NCBI RefSeq assembly: GCF_008727715.1
Contig: NZ_CP044218.1
Location: 5,315,501 to 5,379,500, forward strand
Reading direction: 5' to 3'
From: Mesorhizobium terrae
GTDB lineage: Bacteria; Pseudomonadota; Alphaproteobacteria; Rhizobiales; Rhizobiaceae
Length of the DNA stretch: 64,000 nt
Position numbers and translations under genes: made by a program. Under the pieces are notes generated by a model, which was not told where the DNA came from, did not search any database, and saw only the letters and a list, made by a program, of their open reading frames with translations. Position 1 is the first letter of the stretch, and each line of letters opens with the position of its first letter. Shown in pieces: positions 7,481-16,516 of the stretch.

Positions 7481-8184
7481 GGCAAGGTGCCGGCCGGCGG
7501 GTTGGCAAGATCGATCAAGCGCCCGTCCGGTCCCTTGATCTTCTTCTTGGGGTCAGGCGCGACGAGACCGGCCGACACGATCAGCCGCGCGCCTTCCTCG
7601 ATGGTCATGTCGAGCATGACGATCTCGGATTTGCGGACATACATCAGGAAGCCGGTGGTCGGGTTGGGGGTGCAAGGCATGAAGACGCCAAGCAGCGGGT
7701 CGCCCTCCACATCGAGCTTCTCGTTGATCTCGGTGTGTTTTTCGCCGGCGACGAAGACCAGCGACCAGACATCCTTGCGCGGGTATTCGACCAGTCCGAC
7801 TTGCCGGAACATGTCGTTCCTGTTGGACAGGACGGTTTCGAAGATCTGTTTCAGCGAACCGTAGATACCGCGCACCAGCGGCATGCGACCGAGCAGGCGC
7901 TCGCCGAAGCCCACCACGGCGCGGCCGACGATGTTGGCTGCCAGGAAACCGATCAGCGTGACGAGGATGAGCGCGACAATCAGCCCGAAACCGGGCACCG
8001 GGAACGGCAGATAGGTATCGGGACTGTAGCGCGCCGGGATATAGGGTTTCACCCAGGAATCGACCCAGCCCACGAACGACCAAGCGATATAGGCGGTGAT
8101 CGCCAGCGGCGCGCAGACGACGAAACCGGCGAGGAAATAGTTCCTCAGACGGGCCATCGCCGAGGTCTTGTGGCTGTCGGACAT
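7432..8184 (-). CDS. DUF502 family inner membrane protein
   Basis: A 250-residue protein with two clear membrane segments (residues ~16-37 and ~67-87). A conserved soluble part follows with PLVRGIYGSLKQIFETV, DVWSLVFV and VFMPCTPNPTTGFLMYV, all typical of DUF502. A Lys/Pro-rich tail ends the protein. Molecular function is not known for the family. The gene is convergent with recG and overlaps its end by 49 bp, so the basic tail (residues ~234-250) shares DNA with the RecG C-terminus. Confidence 0.88.
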   Translation of the reverse strand: MSDSHKTSAMARLRNYFLAGFVVCAPLAITAYIAWSFVGWVDSWVKPYIPARYSPDTYLPFPVPGFGLIVALILVTLIGFLAANIVGRAVVGFGERLLGRMPLVRGIYGSLKQIFETVLSNRNDMFRQVGLVEYPRKDVWSLVFVAGEKHTEINEKLDVEGDPLLGVFMPCTPNPTTGFLMYVRKSEIVMLDMTIEEGARLIVSAGLVAPDPKKKIKGPDGRLIDLANPPAGTLPQPARKSRTASSRPNK

Positions 8185-8337
8185 ACGATGCTCGGTGGAT
8201 TGTGCGCTGCACTTATCTTAGAGCATCAAGTCATCTGCCCGACAACCGATATTGCGTTGCGACCTGCTGCCGACGTTTGCCGGAGGCGCCCATGCGGGTC
8301 GCTCCGGCACAGAGCGCGGCACTTCTTGTGCGACGGG

Positions 8338-8916
8338 CTACTTCAGCGTTTCGATGACGCAGATGAAGCGCGTGGGGTCGGCAAGGGGCTGCTTGATCAG
8401 ACCGTTCGACTTCAGCCGAACGACCCGGTCGCCAACAGTGTCGGCCTCGTTGCCACCGACAGTGCGGACATAACGCCCGCTTCCGTCGGAACCTTCCTCG
8501 ACGACGACCGCGGAATGCGATTCGTAGGCGTGATTTGCCGCCGCGTGCGCGAAGTCGAAATGGTTCCCGTTGCGGTTGTTTTGGATGATGTCACCGATCT
8601 TCGGGGCGTAACTGACGATGGGCCGTCCCCGGAAAACGCCGGTTTCGGCCTTGCCGTTCTTGATCGCCTGGAAGACGAATTCGGAATGCCTGGGCGCGAA
8701 ACGGAACTCCGACGACGTTGCACCGGCCGATTTCACGAAAAAGGACACGAAAACCGCCGACCAAGGCGTGCTGACGCCTGGAAACCCCAGACCAAGGTCG
8801 CCCCAGTATTTTCTGATCCGCGTCGCCATCCTCGACGTCGTCTCATGATGGCCACCGTAATTGTCGTACTCGGCCTCCGCCAGCGAGGCCAGTTTGGTCG
8901 CAAAAGCTGTCGCCAT
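8338..8916 (-). CDS. DUF2272 domain protein
   Basis: A 192-residue protein with no obvious signal peptide. It shows the DUF2272 hallmarks: an early Glu/His-rich helix (AEAEYDNYGGHHET), PWSAVFVSFFVKSAG, FRFAPRHSEFVFQAIKN and a late VRTVGGNEADTVG. The pattern resembles the NlpC/P60-like papain fold, but the position where those enzymes have a catalytic cysteine (W-C-x-x-F) is serine here (W-S-A-V-F), as I recall for DUF2272. It may be a non-hydrolytic or altered relative. A good ribosome binding site (AGGAGAGGGGG) precedes 8916, and a promoter lies upstream. Confidence 0.78.
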   Translation of the reverse strand: MATAFATKLASLAEAEYDNYGGHHETTSRMATRIRKYWGDLGLGFPGVSTPWSAVFVSFFVKSAGATSSEFRFAPRHSEFVFQAIKNGKAETGVFRGRPIVSYAPKIGDIIQNNRNGNHFDFAHAAANHAYESHSAVVVEEGSDGSGRYVRTVGGNEADTVGDRVVRLKSNGLIKQPLADPTRFICVIETLK

Positions 8917-8942
8917 GTCGATCCCCCTCTCCTGAAAAGAAG

Positions 8943-8971
8943 GATGATATTCGGATCATCAGCAATTTCAA
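8943..8971 (-). promoter_or_regulatory. probable sigma70 promoter with a palindrome over the -10 region
   Basis: On the minus strand TTGAAA (8971-8966) and TATCAT (8949-8944) are 16 nt apart, 27 bp upstream of the DUF2272 start. The arms GATGAT (8943-8948) and ATCATC (8955-8960) form a perfect inverted repeat over the -10 hexamer, a plausible operator. The surrounding ~8940-9010 is AT rich compared with the rest of the window. Confidence 0.5.
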
Positions 8972-9134
8972 CTATTAGTTACATAATTCAAATATATGCG
9001 TCTTTAGATTGTAGTCCTGCCGCAGGGCATTGCGTAGGCTGAATTACGGAACTTCGATCGAAACGACAAAGCCGTCGCGGCGCGAGGGCTTTGGAAAGGA
9101 GACAGCTTGGTGAAAAGCGGAGCCCCAGAGAGGG

Positions 9135-10958
9135 CTACTCCACCGTCACCGACTTGGCCAGATTGCGTGGCTGATCGACGTCGGTGCCCATGAACACGGC
9201 GGTGAAGTAGGCCAACATCTGGACGGGCAGCGCATAAAGGATCGGCGCGATGATTTCGGGCACGTCGGGCAGCACGATGGTATCGATGGTGTTGACTGTC
9301 GATTTCTCGGCACCCTTCTTGTCGGTGATCAGGATGATCTTGCCGCCGCGCGCCGCCACTTCCTGCATGTTCGACACGGTTTTTTCGAAGATGCGGTCGT
9401 AGGGCGCGATGACGACGACCGGCATGTTCTCGTCGATCAGCGCGATCGGGCCATGCTTGAGCTCGCCGGCGGCATAACCCTCGGCGTGGATGTAGGAGAG
9501 CTCCTTCAGCTTGAGCGCGCCCTCCAGGGCCAGCGGGAAATTGGTGTCGCGGCCGAGATAAAGCACGTCACGATGATGGGCGAGGTCGCGCGATACCTTT
9601 TCGATCTGCTCTTCCAGCTTGACGACCTGGCTGGCGAGGCGAGGCGCCTCGGCCAATTGCTTGACCAGCTTCTGCTCTTCGTCCGGCGAGATGTGTCCAC
9701 GCGCCACGCCGGCACGCACCGCAAGCGCTGCCATCACCGAAAGCTGGCAAGTGAAGGCCTTGGTCGAGGCGACACCGATCTCAGGACCGGCCAGCGTCGG
9801 CAGGATGACGTCCGCCTCTCGCGCCATGGTCGATTCGCGCACGTTGACGACGACGCCGATCGGCACGCCTTCCTTGCGGCAATAACGCAGCGAGGCCAGC
9901 GTGTCGGCCGTCTCGCCCGACTGCGACACGAACAATGCCGCGCTGTTCTTCGACAGTGGCATTTCGCGGTAGCGGAATTCCGAAGCGATATCGATGTCGA
10001 CCGGCAGGCGCGCCAGACGTTCGAACCAGTATTTGCCGATCAGGCCGGCCAGATAGGCCGTACCACAGGCCGAGATCGCCAGACGATCGATCTTGGCGAA
10101 ATCCCAGGGCAACTCCAGCGCCTTGGCCTTGCCGTTGGTGAAGTCGATGTAGTTGCCGAGCGTGTGGGAGATGACCTCCGGCTGCTCGTGGATTTCCTTG
10201 TGCATGAAGTGGCGGTGGTTGCCCTTGTCGACAAGGAACGAGGTGCCGATCGACTGCTGGCGCTTGCGCTCGACCTTGTTGCCGTCCATGTCGAAGATGG
10301 CGATCTCGTTGCGACGCACAACCGCCCAGTCGCCATCCTCCAGATAGGTGATGGAGTTGGTGAACGGCGCCAGCGCGATGGCGTCCGAGCCCAGATACAT
10401 CTCACCTTCGCCGTGGCCGACGGCGAGCGGCGGGCCGTTGCGGGCGCCGACGATCAGGTCCTCGTCACCCTTGAACATGATGGCCAGCGCAAAGGCACCC
10501 TCCAGCCGTTTCAGCGCCTTGTGGGCGGCTTCGACCGGCTTGGCGCCTCGCGCCATTTCGCGCGAGACGAGATGCGCGACGACTTCGGTGTCGGTCTGCG
10601 AAGCGAAGTTGTAGCCGTCGGCGATCAATTCATCGCGCAATTCGGCGAAGTTCTCGATGATGCCGTTGTGGACGATGGCCACGCCGTTGGAGAAATGCGG
10701 ATGCGCATTGGTTTCGTTCGGAACGCCGTGCGTCGCCCACCGTGTGTGGCCGATGCCGATGGTGCCGTCGAGCGGTTCGGCGTGCAGCTTGCGCTCAAGA
10801 TTGACCAGCTTGCCCTCGGCGCGGCGGCGCGCGAGCTCGCCGTGTTCGATGGTGGCGACACCGGCGGAATCATAGCCGCGATATTCGAGCCGCTTGAGCG
10901 CGTCGACGATCAACGGTGCGACAGGCGTGTGTCCGACAATTCCAACAATTCCGCACAT
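9135..10958 (-). CDS. glmS: glutamine-fructose-6-phosphate aminotransferase (isomerizing)
   Basis: GlmS makes glucosamine-6-phosphate from fructose-6-phosphate and glutamine, the first step to UDP-GlcNAc for peptidoglycan and LPS. The 607 residues begin MCGIVGIVGH, giving the N-terminal nucleophile Cys2. The glutaminase domain spans ~1-215, and two SIS sugar-isomerase domains follow (SACGTAYLAG, FVSQSGETADT, LKLKELSYIHAEGYAAGELKHG). The protein ends NLAKSVTVE as usual. It follows glmU on the same strand after 159 bp. I see no glmS ribozyme in that gap, as expected outside Firmicutes. Confidence 0.97.
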   Translation of the reverse strand: MCGIVGIVGHTPVAPLIVDALKRLEYRGYDSAGVATIEHGELARRRAEGKLVNLERKLHAEPLDGTIGIGHTRWATHGVPNETNAHPHFSNGVAIVHNGIIENFAELRDELIADGYNFASQTDTEVVAHLVSREMARGAKPVEAAHKALKRLEGAFALAIMFKGDEDLIVGARNGPPLAVGHGEGEMYLGSDAIALAPFTNSITYLEDGDWAVVRRNEIAIFDMDGNKVERKRQQSIGTSFLVDKGNHRHFMHKEIHEQPEVISHTLGNYIDFTNGKAKALELPWDFAKIDRLAISACGTAYLAGLIGKYWFERLARLPVDIDIASEFRYREMPLSKNSAALFVSQSGETADTLASLRYCRKEGVPIGVVVNVRESTMAREADVILPTLAGPEIGVASTKAFTCQLSVMAALAVRAGVARGHISPDEEQKLVKQLAEAPRLASQVVKLEEQIEKVSRDLAHHRDVLYLGRDTNFPLALEGALKLKELSYIHAEGYAAGELKHGPIALIDENMPVVVIAPYDRIFEKTVSNMQEVAARGGKIILITDKKGAEKSTVNTIDTIVLPDVPEIIAPILYALPVQMLAYFTAVFMGTDVDQPRNLAKSVTVE

Positions 10959-11117
10959 GAGGGATGCCCCGATTCCTTGCGACCAAAACCCGGTCGCTGT
11001 TTAGTCGACCGCCACAGCTTGAGAAAATCACATTGCGTTTCGACCAGTCTTTTGACTTAGCCCGCCGCTGTGGCCTCGTAAGACAAGCGTTCCGTCAAGT
11101 CCAGCGGCGAGAAACTC

Positions 11118-12467
11118 TCACTTCTTCGCGGCGGAAGCTTGACGCGCGCGCAACTCCTTGCCCTTTCCAGGCAAGGTTTTCTGGCGCGCGCGGCCGAAAG
11201 CCAAAGCATCTTCTGGCACGTCTTCCGTAATCACGCTGCCCGAAGCGACGTATGCGCCGTTGCCGAGCTTGAGCGGGGCCACCAGCGACGAATTCGAGCC
11301 GACGAAAGCGCCCTCGCCGATATCGGTGAAGAATTTGGAGTAGCCGTCATAATTGCAGGTGATGGTGCCGGCACCGATGTTGGCGCCGGCGCCGATGCGC
11401 GCGTCGCCGATATAGGTCAGGTGATTGACCTTGGCGCCAGCCTCGATCCTGGCGTTCTTGACCTCGACGAAGTTGCCGACCTTGGCCTTGGCCGCAAGGT
11501 CCGCGCCGGGGCGCAGCCGGGCAAAGGGCCCGATATCGGCACCGGTTGCCGCTGTCGCGCCCTCGATATGGCTGAAGGCATGGATCTTGACGCCGCCGGC
11601 TATTTTGACGCCCGGGCCGAAGACGACATTGGGTTCGACGACCGTATCGGGTCCAAGCTCGGTATCGTGCGAAAAATAGACCGTTTCCGGCGCGATCAGC
11701 GTGACGCCCGACAGCATCGCCTGTTGGCGGCGGCGCTTCTGCCAGATCGCTTCGGCCTCGGCGAGCTCGGCGCGGTTGTTGATGCCGAGTGCATTCTCGA
11801 AGCCGGCCTCGGTCGCGACCACATCGAGGCCCTTCGCTCCGGCGATCTCGACGATGTCGGTGAGGTAATATTCGCCCTTGGCATTGGCGTTGCCGACCGC
11901 GTCCAGCAATTCCAGCGCATGCCGGCCCGAGACCGCCATCATGCCGGCATTGCAGAAGCCGATCTTGCGCTCCTCGTCCGTGCAGTCCTTTTCTTCGCGG
12001 ATCGCCACCAGCTTGCCGGCTTTCTCGATCAAGCGACCGTAGCCGGCTGGGCTCGGCGGACGGAAGCCGATAACCACGACGGCCGCGCCGGCGGCAAGCT
12101 TCGCCCGCGCCTCGCCAAGAGCCGCGGCGTCGATGAGCGGGGTGTCACCGAACATGACCAGGATGTCGTCATACCCCTTGGCCACCGCATCGCGCGCGGC
12201 CAGCACGGCATGGGCGGTTCCCAGGCGCGGTTCCTGCACGAAGGTGCCCGCGCCAGGCGCGAATTTCGCCGCCGCCTTGCGCATCTCGTCGGCGCCATGG
12301 CCGATGACGAGCGCCAAATCCGTCGCCCCCGCCGCCTCCGCCGCCTTCACGACATGGGCGACCAGCGGCAGCCCGGCGATCGGATGCAGGACCTTGGGCA
12401 GCGCGCTTTTCATGCGCGTGCCCTCGCCGGCGGCAAGGATAACGGACAGGCAGGTTCTAGAGGTCAT
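11118..12467 (-). CDS. glmU: bifunctional UDP-GlcNAc pyrophosphorylase / glucosamine-1-phosphate acetyltransferase
   Basis: GlmU acetylates glucosamine-1-phosphate and then couples it to UTP. The N-terminal uridyltransferase signature [18 protein letters not shown] is at residues 11-28. The C-terminal half is a left-handed beta-helix acetyltransferase with the active-site stretches GNFVEVKNA and [11 protein letters not shown]. The length, 449 residues, is normal for alphaproteobacteria. It shares strand and pathway with glmS downstream. The C-terminus is lysine rich. No oddity seen. Confidence 0.96.
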   Translation of the reverse strand: MTSRTCLSVILAAGEGTRMKSALPKVLHPIAGLPLVAHVVKAAEAAGATDLALVIGHGADEMRKAAAKFAPGAGTFVQEPRLGTAHAVLAARDAVAKGYDDILVMFGDTPLIDAAALGEARAKLAAGAAVVVIGFRPPSPAGYGRLIEKAGKLVAIREEKDCTDEERKIGFCNAGMMAVSGRHALELLDAVGNANAKGEYYLTDIVEIAGAKGLDVVATEAGFENALGINNRAELAEAEAIWQKRRRQQAMLSGVTLIAPETVYFSHDTELGPDTVVEPNVVFGPGVKIAGGVKIHAFSHIEGATAATGADIGPFARLRPGADLAAKAKVGNFVEVKNARIEAGAKVNHLTYIGDARIGAGANIGAGTITCNYDGYSKFFTDIGEGAFVGSNSSLVAPLKLGNGAYVASGSVITEDVPEDALAFGRARQKTLPGKGKELRARQASAAKK

Positions 12468-12549
12468 GAGCAGCTACCGATGGAGAAGAGGTGGAAGCCT
12501 TCTAGCATCGGCGCGATATGGTACCAATACGGTTAAATTCCGAGATGCC

Positions 12550-12586
12550 GGTTAGAGCGCCGGCGTGACAGGCCGGAACTCTAACC
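12550..12586. terminator. long palindrome at the end of the CcdA gene, bidirectional terminator-like
   Basis: Outer arms GGTTAGAG (12550-12557) and CTCTAACC (12579-12586) are perfect, and inner GCCGG/CCGG segments extend the stem. It covers the stop codon of the CcdA-type gene and separates it from glmU. There is no T-run on either side, so a termination role is uncertain. Confidence 0.4.
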
Positions 12587-13327
12587 CAAGCGGCCGAGGG
12601 CCGGAAAATTCTCCAGAAGCCAATAGGCCATCACCTGCACGCCGCCGGTCAGGAAGAAGACGCCGGCAACCACAAGCAAGGCGCCGATCGCCTTTTCGAC
12701 ACGGCCGAGATGCAGGCGGAACTTGCCGAGGAAGCGCATGAAGGCACCGGAAAACAGCGCCGCGATGAAGAAAGGAATGCCGAGGCCGAGCGAATAGGCG
12801 GCGAGCAACAGAGCGCCCTCGCTCATCGTCTCGCGCCCGCCGGCAAGTGTGAGGATCGGGCCGAGCACCGGGCCGATGCACGGTGTCCAGCCAAAGGCGA
12901 AGGCCAGGCCCATGACATAGGCCGCTACGGCGCTGGCCGGCTTGCCCTGCGACTGGAACCTTGCTTCGCGCGACAGGAGCGGAATGCGCACGATGCCCAG
13001 GAAATTCAGCCCCATCAAGATGATGAGCGCGCCGGCGATCATCGCCAGCGGTTCCTGGTAGACACGCAACAACCTGCCGATGGTCGAGGCGCCGGCGCCA
13101 AGCGCGACGAAGACCGTGGAGAAGCCGAGCACGAAGGCGATGGAGGCGATCAGCAATGCGCCGCGCGCGCCGGCCTTGGCGGCGATGCCGGCATTACCGC
13201 GGAAATCGTCGACCGAAACGCCCGCCATATAGCAGAGATAAGGTGGCACCAGCGGCAACACGCATGGCGACAGAAACGAAATCGCCCCTGCCCCGACTGC
13301 GCTGATATAGCCGATGTCCAATGCCAT
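12581..13327 (-). CDS. ccdA: CcdA-type cytochrome c biogenesis / thiol-disulfide membrane transporter
   Basis: CcdA proteins carry reducing equivalents from cytoplasmic thioredoxin across the inner membrane, for cytochrome c maturation and periplasmic thiol repair. The 248-residue product has about six membrane segments. It has the two family cysteine motifs, SFLSPCVLPLVPP near residue 17-29 and GWTPCIGPVLG in the second half. The start at 13327 (MALDIGYISAVGAG) is preferred over an upstream in-frame ATG that adds a basic non-conserved leader. No cytochrome maturation genes are adjacent, so the partner protein is unknown. Confidence 0.88.
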   Translation of the reverse strand: MALDIGYISAVGAGAISFLSPCVLPLVPPYLCYMAGVSVDDFRGNAGIAAKAGARGALLIASIAFVLGFSTVFVALGAGASTIGRLLRVYQEPLAMIAGALIILMGLNFLGIVRIPLLSREARFQSQGKPASAVAAYVMGLAFAFGWTPCIGPVLGPILTLAGGRETMSEGALLLAAYSLGLGIPFFIAALFSGAFMRFLGKFRLHLGRVEKAIGALLVVAGVFFLTGGVQVMAYWLLENFPALGRLG

Positions 13328-13468
13328 TCGCCGCTCCGTCCGATGCGAACGACGATATAGCGTTCCAAGCGCCCAGGCTCCAATCACCATTCTGTGGCAA
13401 GTCAGCGCAGAGCCTACTCGATCAGGTCAAACCAATGGGAGGAAAGCCAGCCCCTCGACAGCCGTCGT

Positions 13469-13672
13469 TCAGGCGTTGCCTTTGCGCCTCACAGGGTAGA
13501 CCCGTGCCGGCCGCTCGTTTCGAATGATGTCTCCCGCTTCGATATAAGCCATCTCGATGAGATAGGTCAGCATGTCGAAACGTTCGGCTTCCGCCATGCC
13601 GCGCAGTTGGCCGAGCATCGCATGCATATAGTCGAGTGTATCCGTGCGCCCTTGCGGATAAGATTGAGGCAT
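13469..13672 (-). CDS. small conserved hypothetical protein (67 aa)
   Basis: The product is a soluble, mostly helical 67-residue protein (MPQSYPQGRT, then YMHAMLGQLRGMAEAERFDM and LTYLIEMAYIEAGDII), ending in a short basic tail. A strong GGGGGAAGG ribosome binding site lies just upstream on the minus strand, which argues it is real. I recognise it as the kind of short protein common in rhizobia but cannot name a family or function. Overlapping frames on this strand lack such a start. Confidence 0.6.
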   Translation of the reverse strand: MPQSYPQGRTDTLDYMHAMLGQLRGMAEAERFDMLTYLIEMAYIEAGDIIRNERPARVYPVRRKGNA

Positions 13673-13950
13673 CGACAGAACCTTCCCCCTGCAGCGAAAC
13701 TGAATTCAGCTTCATCGGTCCGCGACGTTCGACTTCGCGAAGGCTACACAGCGGACCGTCCGGACAGTGTATTATGACAATCTAAAATTGCAATATTGAT
13801 GCATAACACCCAAAAGTTGCATCGCGTTGTAAGCCGCCAATTTACCCCCGCCTCTTGACCAGACTGAAAAGCACGGCCATTTGACGGGCGGATTTTCAGC
13901 TTCCCGCGCCACGGTTCCCGGTTTGGCGCCGCACAGGAATGCAGTCGCAC

Positions 13951-16512
13951 ATGGACGTCGTCGTCGTCGAATCGCCGAACAAGGTCAAAAGCATCAACAA
14001 ATATCTGGGCAAGAACTACAAGGTTCTGGCCTCGTTCGGCCATGTCCGTGACCTGCCGGCCAAGGACGGTTCGGTGAAACCCGACGATGACTTCGCCATG
14101 TCGTGGGCAGTCGACACTGCCTCCGCGAAACGCCTGTCCGAACTCGCCAAGGCGGTGAAAGAAGCCGACGGCCTGATCCTCGCCACCGACCCGGATCGCG
14201 AAGGCGAAGCCATTGCATGGCACGTGCTGGAAGTGCTGAAGCAGAAGAAGGTGCTGAAGGACAAGCCGATCAAGCGTGTCGCCTTCAACTCGATCACCAA
14301 ACAGGCGGTGCTCGACGCCATCGCCAACCCGCGCGAGATCGATCCGCCGCTGGTGGATGCCTATCTGGCACGGCGTGCGCTCGACTATCTGGTCGGCTTC
14401 ACGCTTTCGCCGGTGCTGTGGCGCAAACTGCCCGGCGCCCGCTCTGCCGGTCGCGTGCAATCGGTCGCGCTGCGTTTCGTCTGCGACCGCGAGGCCGAGA
14501 TCGAGCGCTTCGTGCGCGAGGAATACTGGCAGATCGCCGCCATCCTCGGCACGCCGCGCAATGAAAACTTCGAGGCACGGCTAACCGCCTTCGACGGCAA
14601 GAAGCTGCAGAAGCTCGACATTTCCTCGCAGGCCATGGCCGACGACATCAAGACGATGCTCGAAGGCGCTTCGTTCCGGGCACTGTCGGTGGAAGCCAAG
14701 CCGACCAAGCGCAATCCGGGACCGCCCTTCACCACCTCGACGCTGCAGCAGGCCGCGTCGTCGCGGCTCTCCTTCTCGGCGCAGCGCACCATGCAGGTTG
14801 CCCAGCGCCTCTACGAAGGCATGGACATCGGCGGTGAGACCACCGGCCTGATCACCTATATGCGAACCGACGGCGTGCAGATGGCGCCGGAGGCGATCGC
14901 CGCCGCCCGCGATGCCATCGTCAAGGAATTCGGCGCGAAATATCTGCCGGAGAAACCGCGCCACTACACCACCAAGGCCAAGAACGCCCAGGAAGCGCAC
15001 GAGGCGATCCGCCCGACCGACTTCAACCGCACGCCGGCCGAGATGCGCAAATTTCTCGATGCCGACCAGGCCAGGCTCTATGAGATGATCTGGAAGCGAG
15101 CGATCGCCAGCCAGATGCAGCCGGCGGAGATCGAGCGCACCACGGTGGAGATCGAGGCGAAGAACGGTGCGAAGACCGCCGGTCTGCGCGCGGTCGGATC
15201 GGTCACCCGCTTCGACGGCTTCATCGCCGCCTATACCGACCAGAAGGACGAGGATTCGGAGGACGAGGAAAATCGTCGTCTGCCCGAAATCCGCCCCGAG
15301 GAAACGCTGAAGCGCGAACAGATCAGTGCCACCCAGCATTCGACCGAGCCGCCGCCGCGCTATTCGGAAGCCAGCTTCATCAAGAAGATGGAAGAGCTCG
15401 GCATCGGCCGGCCGTCGACCTATGTCGCGACGCTGAAGACGCTGGAAGATCGCGATTACATCAAGATCGAGAACCGCAAGCTGATGCCCCAATCCAAGGG
15501 CCGGCTGGTCACGGCCTTCATGGAAGGCTTCTTCGAGCACTATGTCGAATACGACTTCACCGCCTCGCTCGAGGAGAAGCTCGACGAAATCTCCGACGGC
15601 AAGCTCTCCTGGAAAGACGTGCTGCGCGACTTCTGGAAGGATTTTTCCGGTGCAGTCGACGGCATCAAGGAACTGCGTGTCACCGAGGTGCTCGATGCGC
15701 TGAACGAGGAATTGGCGCCGCTGGTTTTCCCCGAGCGCGAAGACGGCTCCAACCCGCGCATCTGCCCAAAGTGCGGCACCGGCAACCTGTCGCTGAAACT
15801 CGGCAAATTCGGCGCTTTCGTCGGCTGCTCGAACTATCCCGAATGCGGTTTCACGCGCCAGCTCGACGGGCCGAACGGCAATGGCGAGAACGGCGCGGTC
15901 GAGGACGGCACCAAGGTCCTCGGCAAGGACCCGTATACGGCAGAGGAAATCACCCTGCGCTCCGGCCGCTTCGGACCCTATGTCCAGCGCGGCGAAGGCA
16001 AGGATGCCAAGCGTTCCAGCCTGCCCAAGGGCTGGGCGGCGGCGTCGATCGACCACGAGAAGGCGCTGGCGCTGCTTTCATTGCCGCGCGATGTCGGCCA
16101 GCATCCCGAAACCGGCAAGATGATCTCGGCGGGCCTCGGGCGCTATGGACCGTTCGTGCTTCACGACGGCACCTACGCCAATATCGAAAGCATCGAGGAC
16201 GTGTTTTCTATCGGCCTTAACCGCGCCGTTTCGGTGCTGGCCGAGAAACAGTCCAAGGGCAAGGGTGGACGCAATGGCGGCACACCGGCGGCCCTGAAGG
16301 AGCTTGGCGACCATCCGGCCGGCGGCGGCAAGATCACCGTGCGCGACGGCAAATACGGTGCCTATGTCAATTTCGGCAAGATCAATGCGACCTTGCCCAA
16401 GGACAAGGACCCGCAATCGGTCACCATGGACGAGGCGGTCGCGCTGATCGCCGAAAAGGAAGCCAAGGGCGGCGGTGGCAAGAAGCCATTCCGCGGCAAG
16501 AAGAAGGGGTAA
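13951..16512 (+). CDS. topA: DNA topoisomerase I
   Basis: TopA relaxes negative supercoils. The 853-residue protein starts with the Toprim strand DVVVVESPNKVKSINKYLG. The catalytic tyrosine is Y303 in TYMRTDG. A C-terminal four-cysteine zinc finger follows at ~605-632 (CPKC...CSNYPEC). Several repeats of the type GRFGPYVQ and GKYGAYVNFGK then lead to a Lys-rich end. I choose the ATG at 13951; the one at 13939 abuts the AGGA with no spacing. In the 278 bp before the gene, TTGCAT (13817) and ATTTAC (13840) are a weak promoter candidate. rnr begins 4 bp after the stop. Confidence 0.96.
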   Translation: MDVVVVESPNKVKSINKYLGKNYKVLASFGHVRDLPAKDGSVKPDDDFAMSWAVDTASAKRLSELAKAVKEADGLILATDPDREGEAIAWHVLEVLKQKKVLKDKPIKRVAFNSITKQAVLDAIANPREIDPPLVDAYLARRALDYLVGFTLSPVLWRKLPGARSAGRVQSVALRFVCDREAEIERFVREEYWQIAAILGTPRNENFEARLTAFDGKKLQKLDISSQAMADDIKTMLEGASFRALSVEAKPTKRNPGPPFTTSTLQQAASSRLSFSAQRTMQVAQRLYEGMDIGGETTGLITYMRTDGVQMAPEAIAAARDAIVKEFGAKYLPEKPRHYTTKAKNAQEAHEAIRPTDFNRTPAEMRKFLDADQARLYEMIWKRAIASQMQPAEIERTTVEIEAKNGAKTAGLRAVGSVTRFDGFIAAYTDQKDEDSEDEENRRLPEIRPEETLKREQISATQHSTEPPPRYSEASFIKKMEELGIGRPSTYVATLKTLEDRDYIKIENRKLMPQSKGRLVTAFMEGFFEHYVEYDFTASLEEKLDEISDGKLSWKDVLRDFWKDFSGAVDGIKELRVTEVLDALNEELAPLVFPEREDGSNPRICPKCGTGNLSLKLGKFGAFVGCSNYPECGFTRQLDGPNGNGENGAVEDGTKVLGKDPYTAEEITLRSGRFGPYVQRGEGKDAKRSSLPKGWAAASIDHEKALALLSLPRDVGQHPETGKMISAGLGRYGPFVLHDGTYANIESIEDVFSIGLNRAVSVLAEKQSKGKGGRNGGTPAALKELGDHPAGGGKITVRDGKYGAYVNFGKINATLPKDKDPQSVTMDEAVALIAEKEAKGGGGKKPFRGKKKG

Positions 16513-16516
16513 GACA

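Noticed and set aside
9453..11060. 535-codon plus-strand frame opposite glmS, and similar long frames opposite glmU, topA and rnr
   Set aside because: The real genes are recognisable family members; these are codon-bias shadows.
10959..11117. glmS ribozyme or other riboswitch upstream of glmS
   Set aside because: No conserved core found, and the ribozyme is a Gram-positive feature.
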